64,000 nt of DNA from Orobanche coerulescens (GCA_033398695.1 CM065802.1:80090096-80154095); one strand, 5' to 3'; shown: positions 21,510-33,040, numbered from the stretch's first letter. Made by a program: numbers and translations. The notes: a model not told the origin generated them from the sequence alone.

Positions 21510-22709
21510 ATGGCATCCAGAACCGGAAAGAAGAGAAGAGGAGAAACCTCCCAATCATCCTCTACGGCTTCCGGCGAACCATCCTTTCGGAATGCTCAGG
21601 CTATGAAAGTTTTTAATGAAATTCTTATTGACGAAGAGGTAACTCCGAGTCACCACTTTGATTTCGAATCTCTGAACTGTGCTGGTGTTGCTATCGAAGA
21701 ATTCTTCGATATGCTTAGGATAAATCGTTTCATTAGTCTTGCTCGACCAATATATGTGGACTGTGTAAAAGAGTTTTATGCAAATTTCTTTGTCACGTAT
21801 GATGCCGATGGACTTGCTGTAGTTAACTCTCTTGTGCGTGGTAAACCAATATCCTTTGATGCCGCAAAACTTTCGGAGATTTTTGGTCTCCCTAATGAGG
21901 GTTTTCGGTGTAAAGGAGAGTTTGCTGCTCCAGATGAAGTCATTGACAACTTCTCTGACGATGAAAGCTATGGTGTTCATGAGTCCAAAGTCCATGATTT
22001 TTTGTCGGACAAAGCCGTTCTAGATGTTCATTCTGGGCGTTTTGAAAACAATGACTTTGGGATAAACATCCGTTTGCTTCACGATGCTATCACTCGTTGT
22101 CTTATGCCAAAAGTTAATGCTCAGCTCCGTCTTGTGAATATCGATATGGATATCATTTATCATGTGTGGAAGGATCACCAAGTCAACTTCGCATCTATTG
22201 TGCTAAAATGGTTCGTGGAAAAAGGTCAAATTTCCCACAAAAAGAGTTACGCGAAAGTTGATCGACAAAGAAAATTGGGAATGCCATTTGGATCAATCTT
22301 AATAGAAATTTTTGAGAAAGCAGGAGTTGATTTATCTGGGGTTCATGGGGTTTCGATTCCTAGGGGGAGCCTCGTCACTGAGGGGACGTTACGGACGATG
22401 AGGTATCTACGCACGAGAAATCGTGGATGGATATACTTTGCGTATATCAAGGATGATGATCGGCTCATAGATGGGGGTGCTCTTCCGAGACCGGAGGAGA
22501 GAATCACATCTAGGGGGATCGAGCATACTAGACCTCGTCCTTCATCTCAGCTTGGTTCCTCCCGTCCTTGTCCAGAATCCTCTTCATCCCAGATGGCTTC
22601 TCGGATGGATAGGCTCGAGAAAGATATGATCGAAATCAAGATCATGGTCAAGAGCATCTGCACGCATTTTGGGATACCGCCAACTCCTCCGGATGCGGAC
22701 CTTGACTAG
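21510..22709 (+). CDS. Extra ORF of copia family A, plant-transposon-protein (PF20167-like)
   Basis: An uninterrupted 399-codon ORF in the env-like position downstream of pol, about 140 bp after a TATA-like box. The N-terminus is basic and Ser-rich (GKKRRGE, possible nuclear localisation signal). The middle (YVDCVKEFYANF... VRGKPISFDAAKLSEIFGLP, about residues 84-127) resembles the 'putative plant transposon protein' domain family. There follow INIRLLHDAITRCLMPKVN, a Pro/Ser-rich linker and a C-terminal amphipathic helix (MASRMDRLEKDMIEIKIMVK). I see no signal peptide or membrane segment, so it is not an obvious envelope. It is intact while gag and pol of the same copy are broken. Function unknown. 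Family B has a homologue at 30610. Confidence 0.82.
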   Translation: MASRTGKKRRGETSQSSSTASGEPSFRNAQAMKVFNEILIDEEVTPSHHFDFESLNCAGVAIEEFFDMLRINRFISLARPIYVDCVKEFYANFFVTYDADGLAVVNSLVRGKPISFDAAKLSEIFGLPNEGFRCKGEFAAPDEVIDNFSDDESYGVHESKVHDFLSDKAVLDVHSGRFENNDFGINIRLLHDAITRCLMPKVNAQLRLVNIDMDIIYHVWKDHQVNFASIVLKWFVEKGQISHKKSYAKVDRQRKLGMPFGSILIEIFEKAGVDLSGVHGVSIPRGSLVTEGTLRTMRYLRTRNRGWIYFAYIKDDDRLIDGGALPRPEERITSRGIEHTRPRPSSQLGSSRPCPESSSSQMASRMDRLEKDMIEIKIMVKSICTHFGIPPTPPDADLD

Positions 22710-23150
22710 TCGGGCTATTCTTCTTATGATGATGTTTCCCGTTTTATTAAAAGACCAAACATTTCATTCTCATGCATAGACTCTATCAGTGTGTTATTTT
22801 GGATTTGTTTCGTCTGTAATGACTATCTCTGTTTTTATGCATCATTTTGGTTAATCGTTGACTTGGATTCTATTGATTATTATGCGTATCATTGATCTCT
22901 CTTGCAGGATCTCTCAACTTTTGTTAATGACAAAAAGGGGGAGAAAAATATGTATTCGTTTTTGAAATCACCTTTTTAACCCGTGCTCGTTTTCAGGGGG
23001 AGCATATTAATTTTTTAAAGTGCTCGTTTTCAGGGGGAGCATATTAATTTTTAAAGTGCTCATGTTCAAGGGGAGCCTTATTAAATTTTTAAAATCATGT
23101 TTTCAAAAACTCACATACGTAAATTTTGTCATCATCAAAAAGGGGGAGAT
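22710..23150 (+). promoter_or_regulatory. 3' untranslated region of copia A with repeated G-rich tracts and the PPT
   Basis: No gene. Three copies of a ~45-bp unit with cagggggagcatattaa (22983-23090), a tract aaaaagggggaga at 22931 and the true polypurine tract aaaaagggggaga at 23137-23149, directly before the 3' LTR. The earlier tracts could act as extra plus-strand primers. Confidence 0.8.
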
Positions 23151-24189
23151 TGTTGGAACAGAATCTTTTAGATCATTTTGACGATGTGTTATTAAAACCA
23201 AAATTTACTTAAACATATTCTTTTCTTCAGTTAACGTACGTAACGCAAACCATATTAACGTACGTAACATTCACAGTTGTCTGCAAGATTTTCAGTACAG
23301 TTAACGTACGTAACTCGTCTATTATAACGTACGTAACACTCATTGTTTTCGTAAGTTTTTCTAACGTACGTAACCAGAGTTATCTAACGTACGTAATGCT
23401 TGAATTATTCTGACCGTTGGAAAAGTCACTAGCCGTTGCAACAAGTCGTCTCATTCAACGGATCTCTGACCGGAATATTACGTACGTAACCATGAAGTTC
23501 ATAACGTACGTAACGTATATTATCATATCTCACTGGACCAGTTCTTCACTTCCGTTACGGCCGCTATTCTTAGCATATAACGTACGTAACGTTCATAACG
23601 TACGTAACCATCAGCATGTAACGTACGTAATCAGTTAAACTGTTCCAATGGGAATTTGAGCTAAAGAAGGCTATAAATAGCCAACTTCATGGAGATTGAA
23701 GACATACAAGCATTCTGAGCCTACTAGCATTCTCAAGCAATATCAAGCAAACATTTTGAGAGACATACTTATTCTAGATTGTGATACGAGAAGATTTGTT
23801 CTATAATTTCCAATCTTCATTCTTGTATCAAAGAGCGATCTATTGTGAAAGTCGAGTTTCTACTCGCATTTGTTTTGTGTATAGGTTATCTTGTACCCAG
23901 AAAAACAAGAGTGTTTTTGTGAGGTTGTTCTTGAGCCCGGAAATCAAGAAATTGTAAGAAGTTGGCACTAAACTAGAAAGTGAAATTCTAAGTTCTAAGA
24001 AAAGTCATAGTCGATAAAACTAGGTAGGGGACGTAGGCTTCGTTAATAGCCGAACCTCTCGAACAATTTCTTGTGTTCTTTCTTGTCCGCATTCTAATTA
24101 CTCCGATATTTTGCTTCCGCACAAAAAGAGTTCAATACTCTTATCCGCACTATTCAACCCCCCCTTCTAGTAGCGGTACCAATCTAACA
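23151..24189 (+). repeat. Second LTR of copia family A (shared by two internal regions)
   Basis: A 1,039-bp copy of 15273-16319. All eleven palindrome sites (23230-23630) read AACGTACGTAA or close, and the TATA box is at 23672-23680. It is followed not by flanking DNA but by another PBS (24192-24203) and gag, so this one LTR serves as the 3' LTR of one internal region and the 5' LTR of the next. Confidence 0.9.
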
Positions 24190-24250
24190 ATTGGTATCGG
24201 AGCAGTCTCTTTATGACCGGATTAACACCCGCTAGAGAAAAGATCCAGAA

Positions 24251-25605
24251 ATGGCCTTTATTCACTCCTCCATTGAAGGCAACGCTCTCAATCGCCCACC
24301 CTTCTTCGATGGTTCGAACTTTATGACATGGAAGAATAAGATGTCCATTTTCATCCGAGCTCACGATATTGAAATATGCAATGTCATTGCCCTTGGACCT
24401 ACCATTCCTAAGAAGACGGATGGCTCTCTCAAAAGTTTCGAAGAGTACGATGATGCCGACTGGAAGAACGATCACTTCAATAGTAAAGCCACTCAATTGC
24501 TTTACTGTGCTCTCAATCCAGAAGATCACAACAGAATTTCTTCCTGCGAGACGGCAAAAGAAATCTGGAAAATGTTAGAGATCACCCATGAAGGTACGAG
24601 TCAAGTTAAGGAAACACAAATCAATATGCTTCTTCACGATTATGAACTCTTCACTATGAAAGAAGAAGAAAGCATTACCACTATGCTTGACCGTTTCTCG
24701 GCAATCACTAATGGGCTAGCTTCATTCGGGAAACCGATATCAAGTAGTGATAAAGCCAAGAAAATCCTTCAGTCTCTACCTAGAGAATGGGACGCTACTG
24801 TTACGGCTATCATGGAGTCGAAAGACCTCAATACCATAGAATTCAGCGCTCTCATCAGATCTCTCATCAATTATGAGACTGTCATTAAATCTCGAAGTTC
24901 GAAACCAAAACCTAAGGAGAAAGAAAGGACAATCGCTTTCAAAGCCAAAGAAGAAAGCGATCTAGAGGATGAACCTATCGAAGAAGAGGACGAAGAAACC
25001 GCCTTTTATGCCAAAAACATAAAGAAATTCAAAAATCTTCTACAAAGGCGCCGGAGAGATATCAAGCAAGAATCAAGGGATGAATCCAAAAGACTCACTT
25101 CCTCAAAACAAAAAGTTCGACAACACTTGTCGAAGGTGCGGCGTTCCGTGCCATTTTGCGAAAGATTGTCGTGCCGCTGCTCCAATAAGTTCATCAAAAC
25201 CACCTCATGAAAAGTTCAAAAAGAAGGAAGTTTATGTCGCCACATGGAGCGATGATGATGAGGATGATGAACCACAAGTCCAAACCAATCTTGCTCTAAT
25301 GGCCCGCGCATCCGAAGATAGTGACGAAGAAGTCGAGGTTAGTGATTCTCATGAAGAACTACTTGATGCTTTTGAATCCCTAAATAATGAATACGAAAAG
25401 GCTTGCAATAGCAATAAAGATTTGAAAAAGAAAATAAAACTCCTTGAAATTGAAAATGCTAAATTATTGAAAAACAAGGAAGTTTCTATTGATCATACAA
25501 ATTATTTGGAAACTGAGAAAATTCTGAAAGATGAATTGCACAAAACTCAGAAAGAATTAAAACTTTATGTTAGAAAATTTTCATGTGGTAATGACAAATT
25601 CGAGA
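24251..25605 (+). pseudogene. gag: Second, truncated gag of copia family A
   Basis: Near-identical to 16380-17730. The first 250 residues are open, including the segment that is frameshifted in the first copy (DATVTAIMESKDLN). The frame breaks near 25000, then CRRCGVPCHFAKDC and the coiled-coil region are open in another frame. It stops at about 25605 (NDKFE), where sequence of family B begins. Confidence 0.87.
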
Positions 25606-27050
25606 GAAAAAGATCCGCAAATGGCTCTATTGGTCAAATCTTAAGAAGTTGCCCTCAAACGTCCTCCTTTCTTTGACAGCTCCAAGTTCATGACTTGGAA
25701 AAAGAAGATGGCTATATTCGTTCAAGCTTACGACATTGAAATCTGGAAAGTCATCACTCTTGGTCCAAAAATCGCCAAGAAGAAAGATGGGTCGCTGAAA
25801 AAATTCAACGAATTCAACAACAAAGATTGGAAGAACACCCACATTAACTCTTGTGCTACTACGAAAGTGCGAAAGAAATCTGGGAAATTCTTGAGGTAAC
25901 TCATGAAGGAACCACTCAGGTCAAGGAGACCAAGATCATCATGATACTTCATGATTATGAACTCTTTTCCATGAAGGATGATGAAACTATCACTAATATG
26001 CTGGATCGCTTTTCGGCTATAACCAATGGCCTTGCATCCTTTGGAAGACCTATATCAAGTAGCGATAAGGCTAAGAAAATTCTTCGCTCATTGCCACGTG
26101 AATGGGATTCCACAGTTACTGCAATCATGGAATCCAAAGATCTCAACAAACTTAAATTTAGCGCCCTCATCAGGTCACTTATGAACTATGAGATCGTTCT
26201 CGAATCGAGAGGCTCCAAACTAAAGCCTCGTTAAAAGGTACTCACGTTCAACGTTGATAGTGATATTGAGGAATAAGTTCCGGAAGAGGAAGATGATGAG
26301 GAACTCGCTCTCTACGCCAAGAATTTTAGAAGATACAAAAACTTAATTCAAAGAAGACGGATCTTCCTTGATCGGGATGGTAAGACGGAACAAAAGAAAA
26401 ATGCTTATGTTCCTACAAACAAGTTCGACAATAATTGTCAGAAATGCGGTCAAGCCAGTCACTACACCAAAGAATGCCAAGGATCTACTTCCAGGCCTCA
26501 AATCGAAAGATTCAAAAAGAAGGAAGTTGTAATTGCTTCTTGGAGTGATGATGAGGAGGAGATTGAAAAATCCCTATACGCAAATCTCGCATTCGTGGCT
26601 CTCGACTCAGAAAATGCTATCGAGGTAAGTTCTAAACTCAATGATGATGAATATGATTCATTTGATTCACAAGAAGTTAATCATGACGATGGGCTATTAA
26701 GCGCGTTTGAATCTTTAAATATGGAATATGATGAAATAGTTAAATTAAATATGTCTTTAAAGAGGAAAATAAAATCTTTAGAACTCGAAAATTCTACTCT
26801 TCAAAATAAAGGCAAAATATTAAAATAGACCATACTTTATGCCTTGAGAAAGAAAATATTTTGAAAATCGAGTTGATGAAAACTCAAAATGAATTGAAAT
26901 ATATAATGAATAAATTTACTCTCGGAAACGAGAAGTTCGAAAAGCTTTTATCTATTCAAAAATCTCTATTGTTAAAACATGGTCTTGGTTTCGATCCATT
27001 TAAAAGAGAACAATCTCTTATAAATATTGACAAGATAAAGAATACATAAA
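25606..27050 (+). pseudogene. gag: Copia family B gag, broken
   Basis: It starts at the leader word agaaaaagatcc and an ATG at 25621, equivalent to the family A start, but without LTR or PBS. The frame is shifted almost at once. Recognisable parts are RPPFFDSSKFMTWKKKMA, DIEIWKVITLGP, EIWEILEVTHEGTTQVKETK (25877 onward), a CCHC knuckle CQKCGQASHYTKEC (26437-26478), and a coiled-coil segment (26595-27049). Protein identity to family A is clear but DNA is diverged, so it is a related SIRE-like family rather than another copy. Confidence 0.83.
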
Positions 27051-27266
27051 TCGAAAACTCAAAAAGTCTTCCCGAACAACGAGATCATAATGTTAAAGTT
27101 CATTCAAAGTTGAGAACCATCAAAGTTAAACAAATATGGGTTCCAAAATGGACAATCGTTCCAAACGCTATAAGCATTATTAACTTTGGAGGACCCAAAA
27201 GGGCTTGGGTAGCAAAACAACCGAAACACACTGTTTTTGTAGGTACCAACGTCAAAGAAAAGCAAG

Positions 27267-28820
27267 TGGTACATTGATAGCGGTTGATCGAAGCACATGT
27301 GTGGCACCAAAGAATTATTTAAAGATCTTGAATATCAAGAACAAGGACATGTGACCTTTGGTGACAACAAAAAGGGGAAGATTATGGGCACCGGTAAAGT
27401 TGGTAAGGAACCCTCTCCTTCTATTAATAAGGTGTTATTTGTTGAATATTTGCATCATAATTTACTTAGTGTTTCTCAATTGTGTGATGAAGGTTTTAAA
27501 ATTTTGTTTGAAGAAATACATTGCACTACTTTTAAAAATAACAAGATTGCATTTATTGGTTTGAGATGTGGAAATATTTACATTGTTGATCTTAATGATA
27601 AAAATTCATTTAATGAAAAATGCCTTATTACTTTGGATGAAAATGCATTTTTATGGCATAGAAATTTGGGTCATATATCTCTACCTATTATTTCTAAATT
27701 ATCGAGATATGATTTAGTTCGTGGTTTACCCAAACTCAAATTTGATCGTAAACATTTGTGTGAATCTTGCTTAAAAGAGAAACATACTCGAGAATCTTTT
27801 AAATCAAAATTCGAGGTTTTCACGAGTCGCATTCTTGAACTTGTGCATATTTACTTAATTCGACCATCTAGATATGTTAGTCTAAATGGTAAACTTTACA
27901 CTTTGGTGAATGTTGATGACTATTCCCAATTTACATGGGTTAGATTTCTTGCTCATAAAGATGACACATTTTCCGAGTTTTCTAAATGGTGTCGTTTGGT
28001 ACAAAATGAGAAAAATCTTTCCATAATTTTTATTCGTACCGATCACGGAGGTGAATTTGATTGCACTCCATTTGAACTCTTATGTGACAAGTATGGTATT
28101 AATCAGAATTTTTCGGCTCCTAGAATACCTCAACAAAGTGGAGTTGTTGAAAGGAAAAATTGCTCATTTGAGGAATGTCGAGAACAATGTTAAATGAATA
28201 CTCTCTTCCGCAATATTTTTTGGCTGAAGCTATTTTCACTGCATGTTATGTGATCAACCGGGTTCATCTTCGTAGAAATTTAATTAAAACCCCATATGGA
28301 ATTTGGAAGGGCAAAAGGCCGAACATATCTTACTTCCATCCATTTGGTTGCAATGTTTTCATCTTAAATAATGGTAAGGAAAATTTGGGCAAAATTTGAT
28401 GCCAAATCCGATTCCGGGATATTTCTTGGCTATTCTACAAATAGCAAAGCTTTTCGTGTGTATAACATTAGAACTAATAAAGTTGAAGAATCCATTCATG
28501 TCAAATTCAATGATATGATCTCACCGCCGGGAAAGGTAGAATTTCTTGATGATGCAGGTATTCTTCCGGTCTCTCGTTCCTCAAGCGAAGTGGAGAAGGT
28601 GTCAGAAATTCAGAAGAATATAATCAATGATTTACCGAAAGATTGGAAGCATAACAAAGATCATCCAAGAGACCTTGTTATTGGGAACATTGAATATTGT
28701 GTTCAAACACGAAGGAGAACCACCGAGTATATTGCTCATTTTGCTTTTGTATCCGAGATTGAACCCAAGAATGTATCCGAAGCTCATGATGATGAAAGTT
28801 GGGAGATGGCAATGCAATAA
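27267..28820 (+). pseudogene. pol: Copia family B protease remnant and integrase, catalytic Asp lost
   Basis: The protease motif WYIDSG at 27267-27284 is followed by a stop (TGA) where Cys is expected. The integrase frame 27297-28193 has LLSVSQLCDEGF, WHRNLGHIS and CLKEKHTRESF, but the first catalytic motif reads HIYLIRP where family A has HMDLIGP, so the first DDE Asp is replaced by Tyr. The second Asp (RTDHGGEF) and the Glu (VVERKN) remain. Frameshifts near 28180 and 28385 separate the C-terminal segments YFHPFGCNVFI and LGYSTNSKAFRVYN. Inactive. Confidence 0.85.
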
Positions 28821-30225
28821 GAGCTCGTTCAATTTGAACACAATAATGTATGGAATTTAGTTCCCGCACCTAAAGATAAAACAATTATCGGAACTAAATG
28901 GGTGCACAAGGTTATAATCAAGAAGAGGGTCTTGATTATGAAGAAAGCTTTGCGCCTGTGGCCCGTCTCGAAGTCATTCGTTTGTTATGTGCTTTTGCAG
29001 CTCACAAGAAAATCAAGCTATATCAAATGGATGTGAAAAGTGCATTTTTAAATGGCTTCATTCAAGAAGAAGTGTTCGTCAAACAACCTCCTGGTTTTGA
29101 AGATCATCAATTTCCAGATTATGTCTACAAGCTCAACAAAGCTCTCAGTTTGAAGCAAGCACCTCGGGAATGGTATGATCGGTTAAGTCAATTTTTAATT
29201 GCAAATAACTTTATGAGGGGTAAAATCGATAATACCTTATTTGTGAAAATTTTAGATAATGATATACTTGTATGTCAAATATATGTTGACGACATTGTTT
29301 TCGGTGCTACTAACGAATCTCTTTGCCAAGACTTTTCTAATCTCATGAAGGGAGAGTTCGAAATGAGTATGATGGGAGAATTAACATTCTTCCTCGGGCT
29401 TCAAATCAAACAATGTGAAGATGGGATTTTCATCCATCAAACAAAATATTCTCACGATCTCCTCAAGAAGTTCAAAATGGAAAGTAGCAAAGAAATTTCA
29501 ACTCCAATGTCTTCCACATTAAAATTGGACAAAGATGAAAATGGAAAATCCGTGTATCAAAGGCTCTATTGAGGTATGATCGGATCTCTGTTATATTTAA
29601 CTGCTTCTAGACCAGATATAATATTTGCTACTTGCTTATGTGCGAGATTTCAATCAAATCCTAAGGAATCCCATTTAACTGCATGTAAATGTATTTTTCG
29701 ATATTTAAAAGGGACTATTGGTCTAGGACTATGGTATCCATCTTGTCTGGATTTTATTTTAATTGCATATAATGACGCCGATTTTGGCGGATGTAAAATT
29801 GACAAGAAAAGTACCAGCGGTACATGTCATTTCATTGGTTCATGCTTAATATCCTCAGGAAGTAAAAAACAGACAAGCGTAGCACTGTCTACAATCAAGC
29901 CGAGTATGTCGCAGAGGGAACGCCGTGCGCAGTATTATGGATAAAAATCAACTCCGCGACTATGGCATTTATTTTGAAAATACCCCATTTTATGTGATAA
30001 CACCAGGTTATTAATATGAGTAAAAATCCTGTCTTACATAGTCGAACTAAGCATATTGATATAAGACATCATTTTCTCCGAGATCACACTCAGAAAAAGG
30101 ACATTTGTTTGATTTTTGTCGGTACAAAAAATCAGCTTGCTAATATATTTACAAAACCCCTACCTGAGGAATCTTTCAATTCTATTCGGTTGCAACTCGG
30201 TATGGGTCACATCGACAATTTTTAA
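28821..30225 (+). pseudogene. pol: Copia family B reverse transcriptase and RNase H
   Basis: The frame 28898-29572 carries [42 protein letters not shown] (with the preceding YG lost), YVDD at about 29283-29294 and [13 protein letters not shown]. RNase H follows in 29576-29944 (SLLYLTASRPDI... SGTCHFIGSCLISSGSKKQT) and 30016-30225, ending ANIFTKPLPEES. Short frame breaks separate the parts. Confidence 0.87.
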
Positions 30226-30283
30226 AAGACTATTTTTTTAATTCGTCTTATGAGAATTCATTACATGGAATACTGTTTTTGCC

Positions 30284-30471
30284 CAGCGCGCGCTAGCCTC
30301 ATACCATTAACGCGTGCTATCTCTTTTCTCCAGAATGTTAACTCACCCAATAGTGTACGCTACTCCTTATATTTTACATACGCTAATGAATTTCAGTTCT
30401 AAAAACCTGAAGGTCCAGTAGCCTATTCGTTTTCCTTCTAACGTACGCTATGTTCCCATAGCGCACGCTAA
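30284..30471. promoter_or_regulatory. Palindrome array upstream of the extra ORF of copia B
   Basis: About seven sites: AGCGCGCGCTAG near 30285, TAACGCGTGCTA near 30308, TAGTGTACGCTA near 30351, TACGCTAA near 30382, a hybrid TAACGTACGCTA near 30440, and TAGCGCACGCTA near 30459. A TATA-like catataacc lies at 30497-30505, and the ORF starts at 30610. The arrangement mirrors copia A, but with the motif version of B's own LTR. Confidence 0.68.
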
Positions 30472-30609
30472 TGTGTTGGTTTTGCACTTAAAATACATAT
30501 AACCGGCCGATCCCCTTTCATAATCTCATCAAACTAAAGAACTCCAACACAGAATCTCTCCAAAATTTCATCTCCTTCCACAAAATTACTCCTAATCCCT
30601 TCTTTACCC

Positions 30610-31872
30610 ATGGCCAGCGGATCGAGAGTACCAATGAAGAAGAAATACAAAAGTACAAAGCGGGCTCGCGAACCAGAATTTGATGCGTCACGTTTCGTCT
30701 CCGCCTCCCCATTTAAAGTATTCTTGGAAATCCTTCTGCAAGAGCAGATTACAGACTGCTACTACTTCAATTTCCATAGTCTAGAACGATCAAAAGTTGC
30801 AATTTGTGAGTTTTTCTCATCTCTTGGTATTTCTCGTTTTGTGGAATGCAAAGAACTCATATTCCCTGGACTTGTTCATGAATTCTTTGCAAATCTTCAT
30901 ATTGGAGACAATAAGGGTTCTCCTTCTTTGGTTCTTGGTAGTCTTGTTGGCGGAACTGTGGTGAAGATTTCTTCAGAAATCTTGCATGAATTGTTCGGTT
31001 TGTCTATGGATGGATTTGCTTGCTCTAGGAAATCCCTTGCAGAAGTGTCAGATTTAACTGAGCTTGAATTGACAGAATTTCTAAGTTCAAAGGCGGTTAT
31101 CGATATAACTGATGACGTCATCGAGAATAATGACTTTGGAATCAATATTCGACTACTTTTAGTCACACTCACCAAATGCATTATGCCGAAGGTAAACACT
31201 CAACATAAACATATGGGTATCGACAAACATGTGGTTTATCGAGTGTTGAATGATGATAGGATTGACTTTGCTGCAATTGTCACGGGATGGATAAAAGTCA
31301 AAGGTGACCTCTTTCGGTCCAAGCATTATACGTGTAGGTCACGAAAGTCCGGGATGCTTTTCGGTTCGGTTCTCACAGTAATATTCTGTCATTATAATGT
31401 CAACCTCTCAGAAGAGCCATCGATTCTAGTCTCTCGCAGGCATGAATTATCTGACGCTAATCTCAAAGCGATGCACTATGTAGATACGGTTAACCATGGT
31501 TGTTTTTTATTTCCATATTTGAAAGAAGATGATGTGGTACCGAAAGGAACACGGGTACCAACCCCTGCCGAGCGGATTACGAGACGAGGTTTGTAAACTA
31601 TTCGAGAATTGCAATTGGGAACCTTTGTTAGACCTCCGAAGACTAAAACAAAGAGGAAGGTGAATATCGACGAGAATGAAGAAAGTGACTTAATTGCCTG
31701 GATGCATAGCCTAGAAACATCACAACTTGAGATTCGGGATGACGTTCACTCTCTTCGCACGGAAGTTCATTCCTTCAAAACTCTTGTAGAGGATTTTATC
31801 CACTTTTCCAATCCAACTTTTCCATTCCCTGCCTCTCATCCGGATGAAGAACCTTTGACTTCCATGTCTTGA
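30610..31872 (+). pseudogene. Extra ORF of copia family B, one in-frame stop
   Basis: A homologue of the family A extra ORF: basic N-terminus (MKKKYKSTKRAREPE), then VFLEILLQEQITDCYYFNFH, LVHEFFANLH, VKISSEILHELFGLS and NNDFGINIRLL..TLTKCIMPKVN in the same order as in A. The frame is open for 328 codons to a TAA at 31594-31596, then continues in the same frame for 88 more codons (a Lys-rich stretch, then an amphipathic helix with LRTEVHSFKTLVEDF) to 31872. One stop and no frameshift in about 420 codons contrasts with the heavily broken gag and pol next to it. Confidence 0.78.
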
Positions 31873-32239
31873 TTTCTCGAATAATAATTTGACGTGTATT
31901 TTGATGAGTTTGATTGTTTTGTTAATGTGTGATTTGGTCTCTTTTTGTTTGAATTTGAATTGATCTCTTTTTGTTTGAACTTGTTGTAGTTTGAATTTTC
32001 GCATTTGTAGTTGGAATTTTTGCGTTAATTAAGAACCCTTCGCGTTGTTTATTTCATGTTGCAATGATAGCGTCGATTCAGGGGGAGTACCTTTTTTATT
32101 AATGTCAAAAAGGGGGAGAAAACTCTCAAAAACCGAACATACTAACGTAATCGAACAAAATTCTTTGATTAGAAAAATTTTCTAAATCGGTTTTGTAGGT
32201 ATTTATTAAATGTTTTGACATCATCAAAAAGGGGGAGAT
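31873..32239 (+). promoter_or_regulatory. 3' untranslated region and PPT of copia B
   Basis: No gene. Contains cagggggagtacc (32079), a tract aaaaagggggaga at 32107, and the polypurine tract aaaaagggggaga at 32226-32238 just before the LTR, the same layout as in copia A. Confidence 0.8.
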
Positions 32240-33040
32240 TGTTGAACAAAGTATTTTGATGATGAGTGTTTTCAAACATTTTTTCAGCTAAACGGCATGA
32301 ATCAGTGAAGACAAATTCACGTCTAGTGCATGCTACATATATGAGATAGCGCATGCTATCGAAAGCTACCTGAAGTCAGAAAGTCACCTGCACAGCACTT
32401 GGAAACTCACCTAATGTTTTAGCGCATACAAACCTACTCGTATTAGCGCATGCTAGTTGATCAAATTAACGCACGCAAGAAGATGTATAGTGCACGCTAT
32501 CGATTGCATGAACAAGTCAGTAAGGATAGAGAGCTCTGGAATGAAAAAAGGAGCATCAGGTATCGCACGCTACCAAGATGTTAGCGCATGATATGTGAGC
32601 TAGCTAACGCACGCTACAAACACAAGTTGCGCACGCTACCTGAAAGCATATTCAAGACAGTAAGCTTTGGACTGAAGAAGAAGCAATAGGCAACGCACGC
32701 TAAAATGAAGACTAACGCACGCTATCAACAGATTATTAGCGCACGCTATCGTTTACATGTTAGCGCACGCTAAATATTCAAAATCCTACCGTTAGTCAAT
32801 CAACTGTTGGAACAACAAAGTCAACAAAGAAATCACGGAAAATCTGGAAAGCAAATGTTGACTATCTAGTGCATGCTAAGGATGATTATTAGCGCACACT
32901 AAGCTCAAAATATATCCGTTGGAGAAGAGCATTGGAGACAAAGACGTATTATTATTTAAAGTCAAAATAAAGTAAGTTGACCAAGTCGTCAGCACACGCT
33001 AAAGGGACTGTCTAGCACACGCTAAACATGTTATATTACC
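32240..33040 (+). repeat. 3' LTR of copia B, cut by the gypsy C insertion
   Basis: It starts TGTTGAACAA after the PPT and runs 801 bp until the C-family LTR begins at 33041. From 32322 to 33026 it carries about fifteen TAGCGCACGCTA-like sites (for example near 32345, 32465, 32490, 32570, 32600, 32740 and 32760), the counterpart of the ACGTACGT array in copia A. The rest of the LTR would lie beyond the window, on the far side of the nested elements. Confidence 0.83.

Noticed and set aside
21510..22709. Reading the extra ORF as a retroviral-type envelope
   Set aside because: It occupies the env-like position, but there is no signal peptide, no transmembrane helix and no coiled-coil fusion region; the similarity is to a plant transposon protein family.
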